A stretch of DNA of 64,000 bases. Origin: Gramella sp. MT6 (GTDB lineage Bacteria > Bacteroidota > Bacteroidia > Flavobacteriales > Flavobacteriaceae). Each line of letters begins with the position of its first letter. Within the stretch, counting starts at the first letter, position 1. A model generated the notes under the pieces. That model had not been told where the DNA came from. It did no database searches and saw only the letters and a list, made by a program, of their open reading frames with translations. The stretch covers positions 682,001 through 746,000 of the forward strand of contig NZ_CP048410.1 of NCBI RefSeq assembly GCF_019357415.1. Direction: 5' to 3'. Below, piece by piece: positions 32,938-43,982 of this stretch. Both the position numbers and the translations under genes were made by a program.

Positions 32938-35100
32938 ATGAACAAGATCACGCGTAGAACATTTATTAAGAATACCGGTTATGTGGCTATTGGTTTCAGT
33001 ATGTTGCCACAAAGCCTTCTTTCTTCTGAAGGTGGCTGTTCATCTGAATATTCACTGCAGAGTTACGGAATAAATGACTGGCTGCAGGTCCTGGAAGACG
33101 GGAAGGTAAAGATCTTTACCGGAAAAATGGAATTAGGCCAGGGTATACGGATAGCCATAGCACAAGTAGCCGCAGAGGAACTTAACATGAATATAGATCT
33201 TGTTGAAGTGCATCTTGCAGAAACCAAAGTAACACCTAACGAAGGCTATACGGCAGGCAGCCGCTCTATTGTACAAAGTGCAATGAATGTAAGAAAGGCA
33301 GCCGCGGCCGCCTCAAATATCCTTTTGGAAAAAGCAGCTACGAAATATGATATTCCAAAATCTTCATTTAAAATTCAAAATGGAAAAATCCTGAATAAGG
33401 AAAACCAGAAACTTTACTCTTTCCAGGAAATCCTTAATGGTGAGCAAATCGAAGAAAATGTTCCAAATGAGGTAATATTAAAACCTAAATCTGAACATCA
33501 GCTTGTGGGATCTCCCGTTCCCAGAAAGGATATTCTAAAAATGCTTAAAGCTGAACCTGTGTATGTTCAGGATCTTAGGTTTCCAGGAATGGTCCATGCT
33601 CGGATAGCCAGACCTCCCGCTTACCAGGCAGTTCTGGAAGAATTTAATCCTGATAATGCAAAAAAGTTGCCTTCGGTAATAAAAGTGATCCGAATAAACA
33701 ATTTTATAGGGGTCCTGGCGCAAGATGAATATCAGGCTCAGAAAGCGAAAGAACTGCTGGAAAAGGATTGTGAATGGAAAATTTCTGCAGAACTAAACCA
33801 AACAGAGTCCTGGAAAGATCACTTAAAAGCAATAAGTTCAAACTCTGAAACTGTTGAAAATACCGGGAATTTCAGTTTTGGGAATAATTCTTTAAAAGCT
33901 TCTTATTCCAAACCCTACGTAATGCATGGGTCTATTGGGCCCTCCTGCGCAGTTGCTTTTTTTAATAGAGATAAACTTCAGGTCTGGACTCATAGTCAGG
34001 GTGTTTATCCATTACAGGAAACCCTGGCAGATCTTTTAGATCTTAACGAAGACCAGATGCAAATAACCGGGGTTCCGGGTTCCGGCTGCTATGGTCATAA
34101 CGGCGCCGATGATGTAGCTGCAGAAGCAGCTCTGCTTGCAACAAAATATCCCGGAAAACATATTCGTCTTCAATGGTCACGGGCAGACGAGCATAGCTGG
34201 GAGCCTTATGGCTCGGCTATGATCATGGATCTGGAAGCCAGTTTAGATGATCGTGGGAAAATTAAAAACTGGAATTACGAGCTATGGTCTGACACTCACA
34301 GTACGCGGCCAGGAGGCAATAAGGTTAACCTGCTTCCCGCTTCTTATTATGGAGAAAATAACCCTTCTCCAACTCAAGGTTATCTTGGAGGGGCTTACAG
34401 GAATGCTCAGCCTTACTATTCTATAGAGAATAGAAATATTAAAGCAAATTTTTTCAAGGGACCACTTAGGGTTTCTGCTTTAAGGGGTTTAGGAGCCTAT
34501 GCGAATATTTTTGCTATAGAAAGTTTTATGGATGAGCTGGCAGAAAAGGCAGAAAAAGATCCTCTTCAATTTCGTCTTGATCACCTTTCCGATTCCCGCG
34601 CAATTGATATTCTTAATAAATTAAAGCAAATGACCTCTGACCTCAGCCTTCAACAAAATGATGGAATAGGATATGCCTTTTCTCGCTATAAAAACACCGA
34701 CTCCTATTTTGGAGTGGCAGCGAAAGTTAGGTACGAGAGTAGTAAAATCAGCATTAAAAAAATGTGGGGAGTAATAGATTCTGGAGAAGTTATTAATCCA
34801 GACGGGCTGAGAAATCAAACAGAAGGAGGCATGATACAGTCGGCCAGTTGGACAATGCTGGAAGAAGTAAAATTTGACAAGACTCATGTGACAAGCCTGG
34901 ACTGGGAGACTTATCCTATTTTCCGCATAGCAGATATTCCTCAAATAGAAGTGCAGATCATTGACCGGCCCTACGAACCGCCATTAGGGGCGGGCGAAGC
35001 TGCACAGGGAGCTACTGCAGCCGCTATTGTGAATGCAATTTATAATGTTACAAGAAAGAGAGTAAGAGACTTACCGGTAAGTAAAACTTTCGAGGTATAA
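32938..35100 (+). CDS. Molybdopterin-binding large subunit, IorB-like xanthine dehydrogenase family
   Basis: A 720-residue molybdenum hydroxylase subunit. The N-terminus ITRRTFIKNTGYVAIGFSML is a twin-arginine signal. Domains follow with GKMELGQGIRIAIAQVAAEELN (first molybdopterin domain), VGSPVPRKDILKML (hammerhead-like domain), GVPGSGCYGHNGADDVAAEAALLA and LRGLGAYANIFAIESFMDELA. Near the C-terminus PLGAGEAAQGATAAAIVNAI holds the Glu that acts as catalytic base in the family. It should hydroxylate N-heterocycles or oxidise aldehydes in the periplasm; the substrate is unknown. It is followed directly by a terminator. Confidence 0.9.
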   Translation: MNKITRRTFIKNTGYVAIGFSMLPQSLLSSEGGCSSEYSLQSYGINDWLQVLEDGKVKIFTGKMELGQGIRIAIAQVAAEELNMNIDLVEVHLAETKVTPNEGYTAGSRSIVQSAMNVRKAAAAASNILLEKAATKYDIPKSSFKIQNGKILNKENQKLYSFQEILNGEQIEENVPNEVILKPKSEHQLVGSPVPRKDILKMLKAEPVYVQDLRFPGMVHARIARPPAYQAVLEEFNPDNAKKLPSVIKVIRINNFIGVLAQDEYQAQKAKELLEKDCEWKISAELNQTESWKDHLKAISSNSETVENTGNFSFGNNSLKASYSKPYVMHGSIGPSCAVAFFNRDKLQVWTHSQGVYPLQETLADLLDLNEDQMQITGVPGSGCYGHNGADDVAAEAALLATKYPGKHIRLQWSRADEHSWEPYGSAMIMDLEASLDDRGKIKNWNYELWSDTHSTRPGGNKVNLLPASYYGENNPSPTQGYLGGAYRNAQPYYSIENRNIKANFFKGPLRVSALRGLGAYANIFAIESFMDELAEKAEKDPLQFRLDHLSDSRAIDILNKLKQMTSDLSLQQNDGIGYAFSRYKNTDSYFGVAAKVRYESSKISIKKMWGVIDSGEVINPDGLRNQTEGGMIQSASWTMLEEVKFDKTHVTSLDWETYPIFRIADIPQIEVQIIDRPYEPPLGAGEAAQGATAAAIVNAIYNVTRKRVRDLPVSKTFEV

Positions 35101-35102
35101 AA

Positions 35103-35126
35103 AAACCCGACTGGAAAGTCGGGTTT
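35103..35126. terminator. Bidirectional terminator between iorB-like gene and groEL
   Basis: AAACCCGACT (35103-35112), a GGAA loop, and AGTCGGGTTT (35117-35126) form a perfect 10-base stem. A-runs and T-runs flank it on both sides, so it can serve both convergent genes. Confidence 0.88.
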
Positions 35127-35149
35127 AGTTTTATAAATGGATTTGATGA

Positions 35150-36814
<1,665 letters not shown>

Positions 36815-36896
36815 TCAATAACCCTGAAAAAATGTGGTTAATTAATTGTTTCCTGATTTGATCTCCTGCGGAAGCAGGAAAAATATTGAAGTTAGG

Positions 36897-37172
36897 TTAT
36901 ACTATTGCAAGTATATCGTCCTCGCGCATGATCAAATAGTCTGTACCTTCAAGCTTAAGCTCTGTACCGGCATATTTACCATACAACACCATATCACCTT
37001 CTTTAACGGTCATCTTATGATCCTTGGTTCCGGCTCCAACAGCTACTACCTTTCCTTTTTGAGGTTTTTCCTTGGCAGTTTCAGGAATAATAATACCAGA
37101 TGCAGTTTTGTTTTCTGCAGCAACAGGTTCAATAACAACCCTGTCTGAAAGTGGTTTAATGTTTAGTCCCAT
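36897..37172 (-). CDS. groES: Co-chaperonin GroES (10 kDa)
   Basis: A 91-residue co-chaperonin: [42 protein letters not shown] contains the mobile loop, and [28 protein letters not shown] is the conserved C-terminal half. It caps the GroEL ring. It precedes groEL in the usual order and is separated from secG by a terminator, so the pair forms its own transcription unit. Confidence 0.97.
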   Translation of the reverse strand: MGLNIKPLSDRVVIEPVAAENKTASGIIIPETAKEKPQKGKVVAVGAGTKDHKMTVKEGDMVLYGKYAGTELKLEGTDYLIMREDDILAIV

Positions 37173-37229
37173 TTTTTAAAAATTTTATTATAGGTTAATT
37201 AATTTTTTAATTGTGGTAAGGGATATTTC

Positions 37230-37260
37230 TAAAATTATGCCACTAGCTGATTCCTGCCAA
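37230..37260 (-). promoter_or_regulatory. Candidate groESL promoter
   Basis: On the minus strand TTG (37258-37260) and TAATTTTA (37230-37237) are 20 bases apart and match the -33/-7 layout, with one mismatch at the last -7 base. It lies 57 bases upstream of groES and just past the secG terminator. Confidence 0.45.
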
Positions 37261-37270
37261 TACCAAATAA

Positions 37271-37301
37271 AAAATGCCAGCTTGTCATAAGCTGGCATTT
37301 T
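37271..37301 (-). terminator. Rho-independent terminator after secG
   Basis: AAAATGCCAGCTT (37271-37283) pairs perfectly with AAGCTGGCATTTT (37289-37301) around a 5-base loop. On the minus strand it ends in a T run. It separates the miaB-lptE-secG unit from groESL. Confidence 0.88.
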
Positions 37302-37324
37302 CAAATTAGAATATTATGTGAAAT

Positions 37325-37669
37325 TTACTGCGCGCTGTCAGTTTGTGCCGGTTGTTGCGCCGGAACCTGAGTTGCAGGAACTTCTGTATTTACAGGTTCA
37401 TCGCTTTCAAATACTCCACTTGCAGCATCTGCAGGAGTATCCATAATAGTTACGTTAGAAAGCAGGATCAATACCAATAATAATGTAGCAAGTGTCCAGG
37501 TACTTTTATCAAGAAAATCTGTGGTTTTCTTAACACCTCCCAATTGCTGGCCTCCGCCTCCAAAAGATGAAGAAAGCCCTCCCCCTTTAGGATTCTGTAC
37601 CATGATCACAACTACCAGCAAAAATGCTACGATAATTATTAAAGCTAAAAAAATAGTGAATGTACTCAT
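37325..37669 (-). CDS. secG: Preprotein translocase subunit SecG
   Basis: A 114-residue SecG. Two membrane helices (about 3-24 and 55-77) flank the conserved cytoplasmic loop VQNPKGGGLSSSFGGGGQQLGG, which is typical for SecG. The C-terminus has a Pro/Ala/Gln/Glu-rich tail common in Bacteroidota. It assists the SecYE channel. It follows the TPR-like gene after 2 bases and ends the operon before a terminator. Confidence 0.93.
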   Translation of the reverse strand: MSTFTIFLALIIIVAFLLVVVIMVQNPKGGGLSSSFGGGGQQLGGVKKTTDFLDKSTWTLATLLLVLILLSNVTIMDTPADAASGVFESDEPVNTEVPATQVPAQQPAQTDSAQ

Positions 37670-37671
37670 TC

Positions 37672-38553
37672 TTATTCGTTATTAGTGTCTTGTAATTTCT
37701 CGATTGCCCGAATTTGGTCTGCAAAGAAACCACTTTTTTCGGGATTTTTCAAAATTAATATTTTATATGCCTGTATGGCTTTTTTATAGTTTTTTTGTTC
37801 CAGGTAAACCTTGGCTAAAGTCTCTGTCATCAACGATTCTGGAGCGGTTGTACTTTGTTCGGCCAGATTAACTTTATTAGCTGTTTTTCCTGGTTTGATC
37901 TTAGGATTCTTAGAAATAAATTCCTCGATAAGCTCAAATTTACGCAGGCGAGTTTCATCAGTCTCTTCTTCTTTCTTATTTTCTTCTCTTTCAATTGGCT
38001 GAGCTTTGGTAAGCTTTAACCATTCTGAAAAAGAATGCGACTCTTTTCCATCGAATTCCAATGGTTTTCCAATGCCGAGTTTTTCTTCGGAACTTTCCTT
38101 AACCGGTTCTTCTTCAGGATGCTCTTCAACTTCAGGCTTCACAGGTCTTTCAAATAAAGCAGGATCCATCACCAATTCAGATTCAGACTGCTTCATTTTA
38201 ATGGCCTCATTAATATCGATACTGCGTTTTCCATGAACTTCTTCGGGTTCATAGACAGTGATCTGCTTTAATCTTTCTTCCTGCTCCCTGATCTGTTTCG
38301 CGATCTGGTTCTGGTTGAATTCTACAGAAGTAATAAATTCAAAAAGTATGCTTCGATCTGTAGTGTAGGCCGCAGTTTTTTTTAGGGCATCGTTATAACT
38401 AAATTCCTGGTGTTCCTTTAGACCTTTTAGCCTTATCGCTCGTAACGCCTGGAAATATGGAGCCTTCGCAAGCTCCTTTTCTATCTCGCGGGTTTGCTCT
38501 GAAGTGATCTCCCCGGGATTCTCTAAAAGATATGTAAGCGTTTTTACATCCAT
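37672..38553 (-). CDS. Hypothetical protein with C-terminal TPR-like segment
   Basis: A 293-residue soluble protein conserved in flavobacterial lptE-secG regions. The N-terminal 100 residues are helical (TLTYLLENPGEITSEQTREIEKEL, then YFQALRAIRLKGLKE), the middle is acidic and low complexity (repeated Glu/Pro/Val), and the C-terminal LAKVYLEQKNYKKAIQAYKILILKNPEKS is a TPR-type helix pair. It could tether partners in envelope assembly; no function is known. Its ATG overlaps the lptE stop by one base (TAATG), indicating coupled translation. Confidence 0.75.
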   Translation of the reverse strand: MDVKTLTYLLENPGEITSEQTREIEKELAKAPYFQALRAIRLKGLKEHQEFSYNDALKKTAAYTTDRSILFEFITSVEFNQNQIAKQIREQEERLKQITVYEPEEVHGKRSIDINEAIKMKQSESELVMDPALFERPVKPEVEEHPEEEPVKESSEEKLGIGKPLEFDGKESHSFSEWLKLTKAQPIEREENKKEEETDETRLRKFELIEEFISKNPKIKPGKTANKVNLAEQSTTAPESLMTETLAKVYLEQKNYKKAIQAYKILILKNPEKSGFFADQIRAIEKLQDTNNE

Positions 38554-39056
38554 TACCAGTCGGTTAATGCCGCATTGAAAATATCCTGAGTTAATCGTGT
38601 ATAGATCTCGTCCAGTGCCGTTTCAAGGTTTGCCCCTACCAATTGTGTTTGCGCGGGATAATCAAAATAGAAAGAGAATCTTCTTTCAAAATCCTTTTCC
38701 GGTTCCAGGGTATTATAATATCTCACGTTCACCGAAATAGTCAACCTGTTCTGTGCAGCAGTATTCTCAGCGGTAGCAGACATTGGTGAAATATAGTACT
38801 CGGTGATCTCCCCTTCAAATATAAGGTCGCCATTTGTATTTGTGAGGTTCAGACTGGTCTGGTTAAGAATTAGATCCTGAAGTGAGATCGTAAAAGCCCT
38901 GTCTATTCCCGGTTCTACAAGATCTGCATTGTTCTGAAAGAAGTTTACCTGAAACGATTCTGCTTCCCCGGTATCTGCCCCGGTGAAAGAGTAGATCCCG
39001 CAGGACTGGAAAGTGAACATTAAAATTGAGCAAAAAACTAAAAGCGTTCTTTTCAT
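38553..39056 (-). CDS. lptE: LPS assembly lipoprotein LptE
   Basis: A 167-residue predicted outer-membrane lipoprotein: the signal LVFCSILMFTFQSC ends in the lipobox Cys at about residue 19, followed by GIYSFTGADTG, the usual LptE start in Bacteroidota. The body contains IDRAFTISLQDLI, LIFEGEITEYYISPMSATA and RLTISVNVRYYNTLEPEKDFE, matching the LptE fold that plugs LptD. It helps insert lipopolysaccharide into the outer membrane. It lies between the sigma-54 activator and the TPR-like gene. Confidence 0.87.
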   Translation of the reverse strand: MKRTLLVFCSILMFTFQSCGIYSFTGADTGEAESFQVNFFQNNADLVEPGIDRAFTISLQDLILNQTSLNLTNTNGDLIFEGEITEYYISPMSATAENTAAQNRLTISVNVRYYNTLEPEKDFERRFSFYFDYPAQTQLVGANLETALDEIYTRLTQDIFNAALTDW

Positions 39057-39120
39057 AAATAGGTAATAAGTAATAAGCCGTTCAATGAGTTAACTAAAAT
39101 CTCTTATCCCAGGCTTAAAA

Positions 39121-40386
39121 CTATAAATTATATTGTTTGATCTTGCGATAAAGGGTACGTTCGCTAATTCCAAGTTCTTCCGCAGCAGCCTTGCGTTTCC
39201 CACTATGGCGCTCTAAAGATTTCTTGATAAGCTCCAGTTCCTTATCCTGTAGAGAGAGAGTTTCTTCCTCCTCTATTTCTTCAGCAAAATAATATTTATC
39301 CTTTTCTTCCTGATTTGAAGCTGAATTATTTTTTTGAGGGATCTGAAGAACATTCAATTCATCGTCATCAATATCTGCCTCATCGATATCGTCTCCACTA
39401 TTCCCGTAAATCTTCTGGATCAAGCCTTCATTATCATCCTGCACCTGCTTACTATCACCTTCCTGCATTAATTTTAAAGTCAGCTTTTTAAGATCGTTCA
39501 GGTCGCTTTTCATATCAAAAAGGACTTTATAAAGTATCTCTCTTTCATTGCTGAAATCACCTTCCTGCTTCTTCTCTGAAATAACCGCTGGCAAATTGCT
39601 ACCAACATCAGGAAGATAATGCCGAAGATCTTCTGCGGTAATTATCCTGTTTTGCTCAAGTACAGAAATTTGCTCGGCTATATTCCGAAGTTGACGGATA
39701 TTCCCTCCCCATCTGTATTTCAGTAATAATTTTACCGCTTCATCTTCTAATTTGATGGTAGGCATTTTATATTTCAACCCGAAATCTGAAGCGAATTTTC
39801 TGAATAATAAATGAATATCATCTTTACGTTCGCGTAGCGGTGGTAAATTAATTTCAACAGTGCTCAATCTATAATAAAGATCCTCACGGAATTTCTCCTT
39901 TTTAATAGATTCGAACATATTGATATTGGTAGCCGCAACGATCCTCACATTGGTCTTTTGAACTTTAGAAGAACCTACCTTAATAAATTCGCCATTTTCA
40001 AGAACCCGCAACAATCTAACCTGAGTTGGCAATGGTAATTCTCCAACCTCATCCAGAAAGATGGTTCCACCATCGGCTACCTCAAAATAACCATTCCTGG
40101 TTTGAGTAGCACCTGTAAAGGCACCTTTCTCATGACCAAAAAGTTCACTATCTATGGTTCCTTCAGGAATAGCTCCACAGTTAACAGCGATATATTTACC
40201 ATGCTTTCTATGAGAAAGGGCATGTATGATCTTGGGAATACTTTCTTTACCTACACCGCTTTCCCCTGTTACCAATACAGAAATATCTGTAGGTGCAACC
40301 TGGATCGCTTTTTCCACAGCACGATTAAGTTTAGGGTCGTCTCCTATTATTCCAAAACGCTGTTTAATTGCCTGAACTGACTCCAT
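39121..40386 (-). CDS. Sigma-54-interacting transcriptional regulator (AAA+), without receiver domain
   Basis: A 421-residue enhancer-binding-protein-type ATPase. The AAA+ domain starts almost at once: Walker A GESGVGKE near residue 42, the sigma-54 contact loop GAFTGAT, Walker B GGTIFLDEVGELP, and RVLENGEFIKVGSS. A long acidic/charged linker (about 275-375) follows, and then a Fis-type helix-turn-helix RHSGKRKAAAEELGISERTLYRKIKQYNL at the C-terminus. There is no receiver or GAF domain, so activity must be controlled otherwise. It lies 33 bases after miaB and before lptE, a common flavobacterial arrangement. Confidence 0.92.
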   Translation of the reverse strand: MESVQAIKQRFGIIGDDPKLNRAVEKAIQVAPTDISVLVTGESGVGKESIPKIIHALSHRKHGKYIAVNCGAIPEGTIDSELFGHEKGAFTGATQTRNGYFEVADGGTIFLDEVGELPLPTQVRLLRVLENGEFIKVGSSKVQKTNVRIVAATNINMFESIKKEKFREDLYYRLSTVEINLPPLRERKDDIHLLFRKFASDFGLKYKMPTIKLEDEAVKLLLKYRWGGNIRQLRNIAEQISVLEQNRIITAEDLRHYLPDVGSNLPAVISEKKQEGDFSNEREILYKVLFDMKSDLNDLKKLTLKLMQEGDSKQVQDDNEGLIQKIYGNSGDDIDEADIDDDELNVLQIPQKNNSASNQEEKDKYYFAEEIEEEETLSLQDKELELIKKSLERHSGKRKAAAEELGISERTLYRKIKQYNL

Positions 40387-40419
40387 ATATCTTAGATCCT
40401 GAAAAATTCAGGATATTTT

Positions 40420-41865
40420 TTAGTTATTATCACTATATCCTACCGGCTCTCCAATTAGAGTAGCACTGGTGCAATCATTAATCTTCACATTAACGAAATC
40501 ACCAACCTTATAATTCTCTTTTTCAAAAACCACTACCGTATTCTGAGAATTTCTTCCGCTCCAGTGAGCTGAAGATTTTTTCGATTCCTTTTCGATCAAA
40601 ACTTCTACAGTCTGACCTAAAAATCTTTCGGTCCTTAGTTTGCTATGTTTTTGCTGAAGGTCTACGATCTCCTGCAACCTTCTCTTCTTGACTTCATGAG
40701 GCACATCATCTTCGAATTTACGCTCGGCCATGGTTCCCGGTCTTTCAGAATAAGCGAACATATATCCAAAATCATATTGAACATATTCCATTAAAGAAAG
40801 CGTGTCCTGATGATCTTCTTCAGTTTCTGTTGGGAACCCGGTAATAAGGTCATGAGAGATTCCACAACCAGGGATCATTCTTTTGATACTATCTATAAGC
40901 GTAAAATATTCTTCGCGAGTATGCAAACGATTCATCTTCTTAAGGATCCTGTCGCTTCCACTTTGTACTGGCAAATGAATATAATTACAAATATTCCGGT
41001 ATTCGGCCATAGCTTCTATCACGTCCAGGGTCATATCCTGAGGATTAGAAGTAGAAAAACGGATCCTCATTTTTGGCTGAGCTTCAGCAACAAGTTTCAG
41101 AAGTCCGGCAAAATTGGTCGCCGTAGCTTTTTGAATTTCGGTAGCATTCTTGAAATCCTTTTTCAATCCGCCACCATACCATAGGTAAGAATCCACATTC
41201 TGACCCAAAAGGGTAATTTCCTTGTATCCTTTTGCTGCCAGGTCATTCACCTCTTCCACAATACTTTGAGGGTCACGACTCCTTTCTCTACCGCGGGTGA
41301 ATGGAACCACGCAAAAAGTACACATATTGTCGCAACCACGAGTAATAGATACGAATGCCGAAACTCCATTAGTTTGAAGTCTCACCGGAGAAATATCACC
41401 ATAGGTCTCTTCTTTACTAAGGATCACGTTAATAGCATCTCTACCAGCTTCAACCTCATTAATTAGATTAGGAAGATCCTTGTAGGCATCTGGACCAACC
41501 ACCAGGTCCACTATTTTTTCCTCATCAAGGAATTTACTTTTAAGACGCTCTGCCATACAGCCAAGAACTCCCACTTTCATTCCCGGGTTGATCCTTTTTA
41601 CGGCATTATATTTTTCTAAACGTTTACGTACCGTTTGTTCTGCTTTTTCTCTAATAGAACAGGTATTTACCAACACAAGATCTGCTTCTTCGAGGTTCTG
41701 GGTTGTATTAAAACCTTCTTTAGATAAAATTGAAGCTACGATCTCACTGTCGCTAAAGTTCATTGCACAGCCATAACTTTCAATAAAAAGTTTACGGCTA
41801 TTCTCTGCCTTAGGCTCCATTACCAAAGAGTTTCCCTGCTTTTTTTCGTCTATTGTCTTCTCCAT
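40420..41865 (-). CDS. miaB: tRNA-2-methylthio-N6-dimethylallyladenosine synthase MiaB
   Basis: A 481-residue methylthiotransferase. The N-terminal domain has three cluster cysteines ([37 protein letters not shown]); the radical SAM core has [20 protein letters not shown]; and the C-terminal TRAM domain ends the protein. It adds a methylthio group to i6A37 in tRNA. It heads the minus-strand unit followed by the sigma-54 activator, lptE and secG. Confidence 0.95.
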   Translation of the reverse strand: MEKTIDEKKQGNSLVMEPKAENSRKLFIESYGCAMNFSDSEIVASILSKEGFNTTQNLEEADLVLVNTCSIREKAEQTVRKRLEKYNAVKRINPGMKVGVLGCMAERLKSKFLDEEKIVDLVVGPDAYKDLPNLINEVEAGRDAINVILSKEETYGDISPVRLQTNGVSAFVSITRGCDNMCTFCVVPFTRGRERSRDPQSIVEEVNDLAAKGYKEITLLGQNVDSYLWYGGGLKKDFKNATEIQKATATNFAGLLKLVAEAQPKMRIRFSTSNPQDMTLDVIEAMAEYRNICNYIHLPVQSGSDRILKKMNRLHTREEYFTLIDSIKRMIPGCGISHDLITGFPTETEEDHQDTLSLMEYVQYDFGYMFAYSERPGTMAERKFEDDVPHEVKKRRLQEIVDLQQKHSKLRTERFLGQTVEVLIEKESKKSSAHWSGRNSQNTVVVFEKENYKVGDFVNVKINDCTSATLIGEPVGYSDNN

Positions 41866-42009
41866 AAATCTTTAATAACCTGTCGGTTTTTAGAATCGCA
41901 AAGATAGGACTAAACACAGTTCTGACAAAGTGACAGAAAAAAATTTAATAAATATAAACGCAACCTTTTGAATATCCCCGCATCTATTGGATAACCAACT
42001 GATTTAAAA

Positions 42010-43242
42010 ATGAAAAGAATATTATCACTTCCATTTCTTTTAATGTTCTTCATGTTCACTTCCTGCAGTGAGGAACCGCAAGAGGACCTTGTTTCTGTAG
42101 CAGTACCTATCACGCAGAGTATTGCAGATTTCCGGGCATCTGTAAAGATCGAGGAACCAAGAACCATCAAAGAATCAGGCAAAATATATTCCTGGAACGA
42201 CTATATTTTCATCAATGACAAAAACGAAGGTGTTCACATCATCGACAACACCGATCCCTACAATCCAGTTAAAATCAAATTTCTTAAGATCCCCCGTAAT
42301 ATGGATATAGCCATCAAGGATTCCAAACTATATGCTGATAGCGGGATGGATCTGGTAGTATTCAATATCAGCGATGTTAATAACATCCAGGAAACTGCCC
42401 GGATCAAAGACGTATTTCCAGCTTATATACAAACCGTTCCGGAAGGTGCCAGATATGTTGATTTTGAAAATTTCAATACAGAGCAGGAGGTAATTATTGG
42501 ATACCTGATGGAAAAAAGAAGGATAGAAGAAACGAACATTGGCTTCGGAACATTTGAAGGGTCGAATTTTTTTGCAAGTGATGGTGGCAATAGTGGGACG
42601 GGTGGTAGTATGGCAAGGTTCAGTATTAAAGATAATTTTCTCTATGTAGCCGATCAAAATTCATTATCTGTTTTTGATATTTCAAGCGCGGCCAACCCAA
42701 ATAGAATTAGCTCTGAATATGCGGGATGGCAAATTGAGACCATATTTAATTATGAGGATCACCTATACCTGGGAAGCGCTACGGGAATGTTCATTTACAG
42801 CATCGAGGATCCCGCTTCACCTCAACATGTTTCATTTTTGCAACACGTGTTGGGCTGTGATCCTGTAGTAGTTAAAGATAATTTTGCCTATGTGACCATT
42901 AGAGGAGCAAATGAATGTGAGCAAAATTTCAATCAGCTGGATATCGTGGATATTTCAGATAAGCAAAATCCGGCTATCGTAAATACTTATGAAATGTATA
43001 ACCCTTATGGTCTTGGGATCAAAGATGACTGGTTATTTGTATGTGATGGAGATGCAGGCCTAAAGGTTTTTGATATTAAAAACACCCCCAATCTTGAACA
43101 GGTTGATCAATTCAGTAACATTAACACCTATGATGTCATCCCCCTGGAGGATAAACTGCTCATGGTTGGGGACAATATACTCTACCAGTACTCTTATAAA
43201 GGTAAGGAGGTTAATTTAATAAGTAGATTTACATTAAATTGA
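42010..43242 (+). CDS. LVIVD-repeat lipoprotein
   Basis: A 410-residue exported lipoprotein: the signal ILSLPFLLMFFMFTSC ends at the lipobox Cys (about residue 19). The body has repeated beta-propeller-like units with motifs of the type HIIDNTDPYNPVKI, VFNISDVNNIQET, VFDISSAANPNRI, IYSIEDPASPQHV, IVDISDKQNPAIV and VFDIKNTPNLEQV, matching the LVIVD repeat. It probably forms a seven-bladed propeller on the cell surface or in the periplasm. Function is unknown. It stands alone between miaB (divergent) and a convergent TIGR03643 gene. Confidence 0.85.
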   Translation: MKRILSLPFLLMFFMFTSCSEEPQEDLVSVAVPITQSIADFRASVKIEEPRTIKESGKIYSWNDYIFINDKNEGVHIIDNTDPYNPVKIKFLKIPRNMDIAIKDSKLYADSGMDLVVFNISDVNNIQETARIKDVFPAYIQTVPEGARYVDFENFNTEQEVIIGYLMEKRRIEETNIGFGTFEGSNFFASDGGNSGTGGSMARFSIKDNFLYVADQNSLSVFDISSAANPNRISSEYAGWQIETIFNYEDHLYLGSATGMFIYSIEDPASPQHVSFLQHVLGCDPVVVKDNFAYVTIRGANECEQNFNQLDIVDISDKQNPAIVNTYEMYNPYGLGIKDDWLFVCDGDAGLKVFDIKNTPNLEQVDQFSNINTYDVIPLEDKLLMVGDNILYQYSYKGKEVNLISRFTLN

Positions 43243-43267
43243 TTTTCCCTTTTTGTTTGGTTTTTCT

Positions 43268-43297
43268 GAAAATCCTCGCTTAAACGCGGGGATTTTC
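43268..43297. terminator. Bidirectional terminator between LVIVD and TIGR03643 genes
   Basis: GAAAATCCTCGC (43268-43279) pairs with GCGGGGATTTTC (43286-43297) with one wobble pair and a 6-base loop; T/A-rich runs on both sides let it act for both convergent genes. Confidence 0.8.
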
Positions 43298-43299
43298 TT

Positions 43300-43596
43300 T
43301 TAATACTTCTTTTTAGAGATTCTGTTGCCTGTGATGGCGCGCTGTGCATCACTTTTAAATCTTTTTACCTCATCACTTCTTAATTTCTCATGCTTAGTGC
43401 TTCTCCCCTGAACTCTGGCTCTCCATTTTCGCCAGTTACGAGGATGCATCTGCTCACGCATAAATTTTATGACTTGTTTTTCAGAAAGTCCAAACTGATA
43501 TTCTATAGCCTCGAAGGTGGTTCTATCTTCCCAGGCCATGGCAATGATCCTGTCTATCTGCCTTTCGTCAAATTCAAATTCTTCTGCTATTTTCAT
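43300..43596 (-). CDS. TIGR03643 family protein
   Basis: A 98-residue basic protein. RQIDRIIAMAWEDRTTFEAIEYQFGLSEKQVIKFMR followed by LHPRNWRKWRARVQGR-like residues (MHPRNWRKWRARVQGR here) is the TIGR03643 signature. The N-terminal half resembles a helix-turn-helix, and the C-terminus is lysine-rich, so nucleic-acid binding is plausible. In other genomes it often neighbours photolyase-type genes, which are absent here. It is a single gene flanked by terminators. Confidence 0.87.
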   Translation of the reverse strand: MKIAEEFEFDERQIDRIIAMAWEDRTTFEAIEYQFGLSEKQVIKFMREQMHPRNWRKWRARVQGRSTKHEKLRSDEVKRFKSDAQRAITGNRISKKKY

Positions 43597-43645
43597 TTTG
43601 TTTAATTTTTATACAATATAATTAAACATTTTTAGAATGCGACAT

Positions 43646-43671
43646 AAAAAAAACCCTTTCCGAAGAAAGGG
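43646..43671 (-). terminator. Rho-independent terminator after rpmA
   Basis: On the minus strand CCCTTTC, a TTCG tetraloop and GAAAGGG are followed by eight T. On the plus strand the arms are 43654-43660 and 43665-43671, with the A run at 43646-43653. It ends the rplU-rpmA operon. Confidence 0.92.
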
Positions 43672-43695
43672 CTCTTATATAAGATGCTGTTTTAA

Positions 43696-43956
43696 TTAAG
43701 CTTCGAAAGGCTCAATAGAAACATAAGATTTATCATCTTTCTTTTTAGTGAATTTTACAATACCGTCTATTTTGGCATGTAAAGTATGGTCTTTCCCTGC
43801 ATACACATTGTCACCTGGACGATGAGCAGTACCTCTTTGTCTTACGATAATATTTCCTGCAACGGCAGCCTGACCACCAAAGATCTTCACACCTAAGCGT
43901 TTCGATTCTGATTCTCTACCGTTCTTGGAACTACCAACTCCTTTTTTGTGTGCCAT
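43696..43956 (-). CDS. rpmA: 50S ribosomal protein bL27
   Basis: An 86-residue ribosomal protein: [28 protein letters not shown] at the N-terminus and [28 protein letters not shown], both universal in bL27. The N-terminal MAHKKG is at the peptidyl-transferase centre. It is translated 26 bases after rplU as the usual bL21-bL27 pair. Confidence 0.98.
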   Translation of the reverse strand: MAHKKGVGSSKNGRESESKRLGVKIFGGQAAVAGNIIVRQRGTAHRPGDNVYAGKDHTLHAKIDGIVKFTKKKDDKSYVSIEPFEA

Positions 43957-43982
43957 TTTATTTCGTTTTTAGTAGTTTAAAT

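Noticed and set aside
37173..37270. CIRCE heat-shock operator before groES
   Set aside because: No TTAGCACTC-N9-GAGTGCTAA-like repeat is seen; only a promoter-like pair is found.
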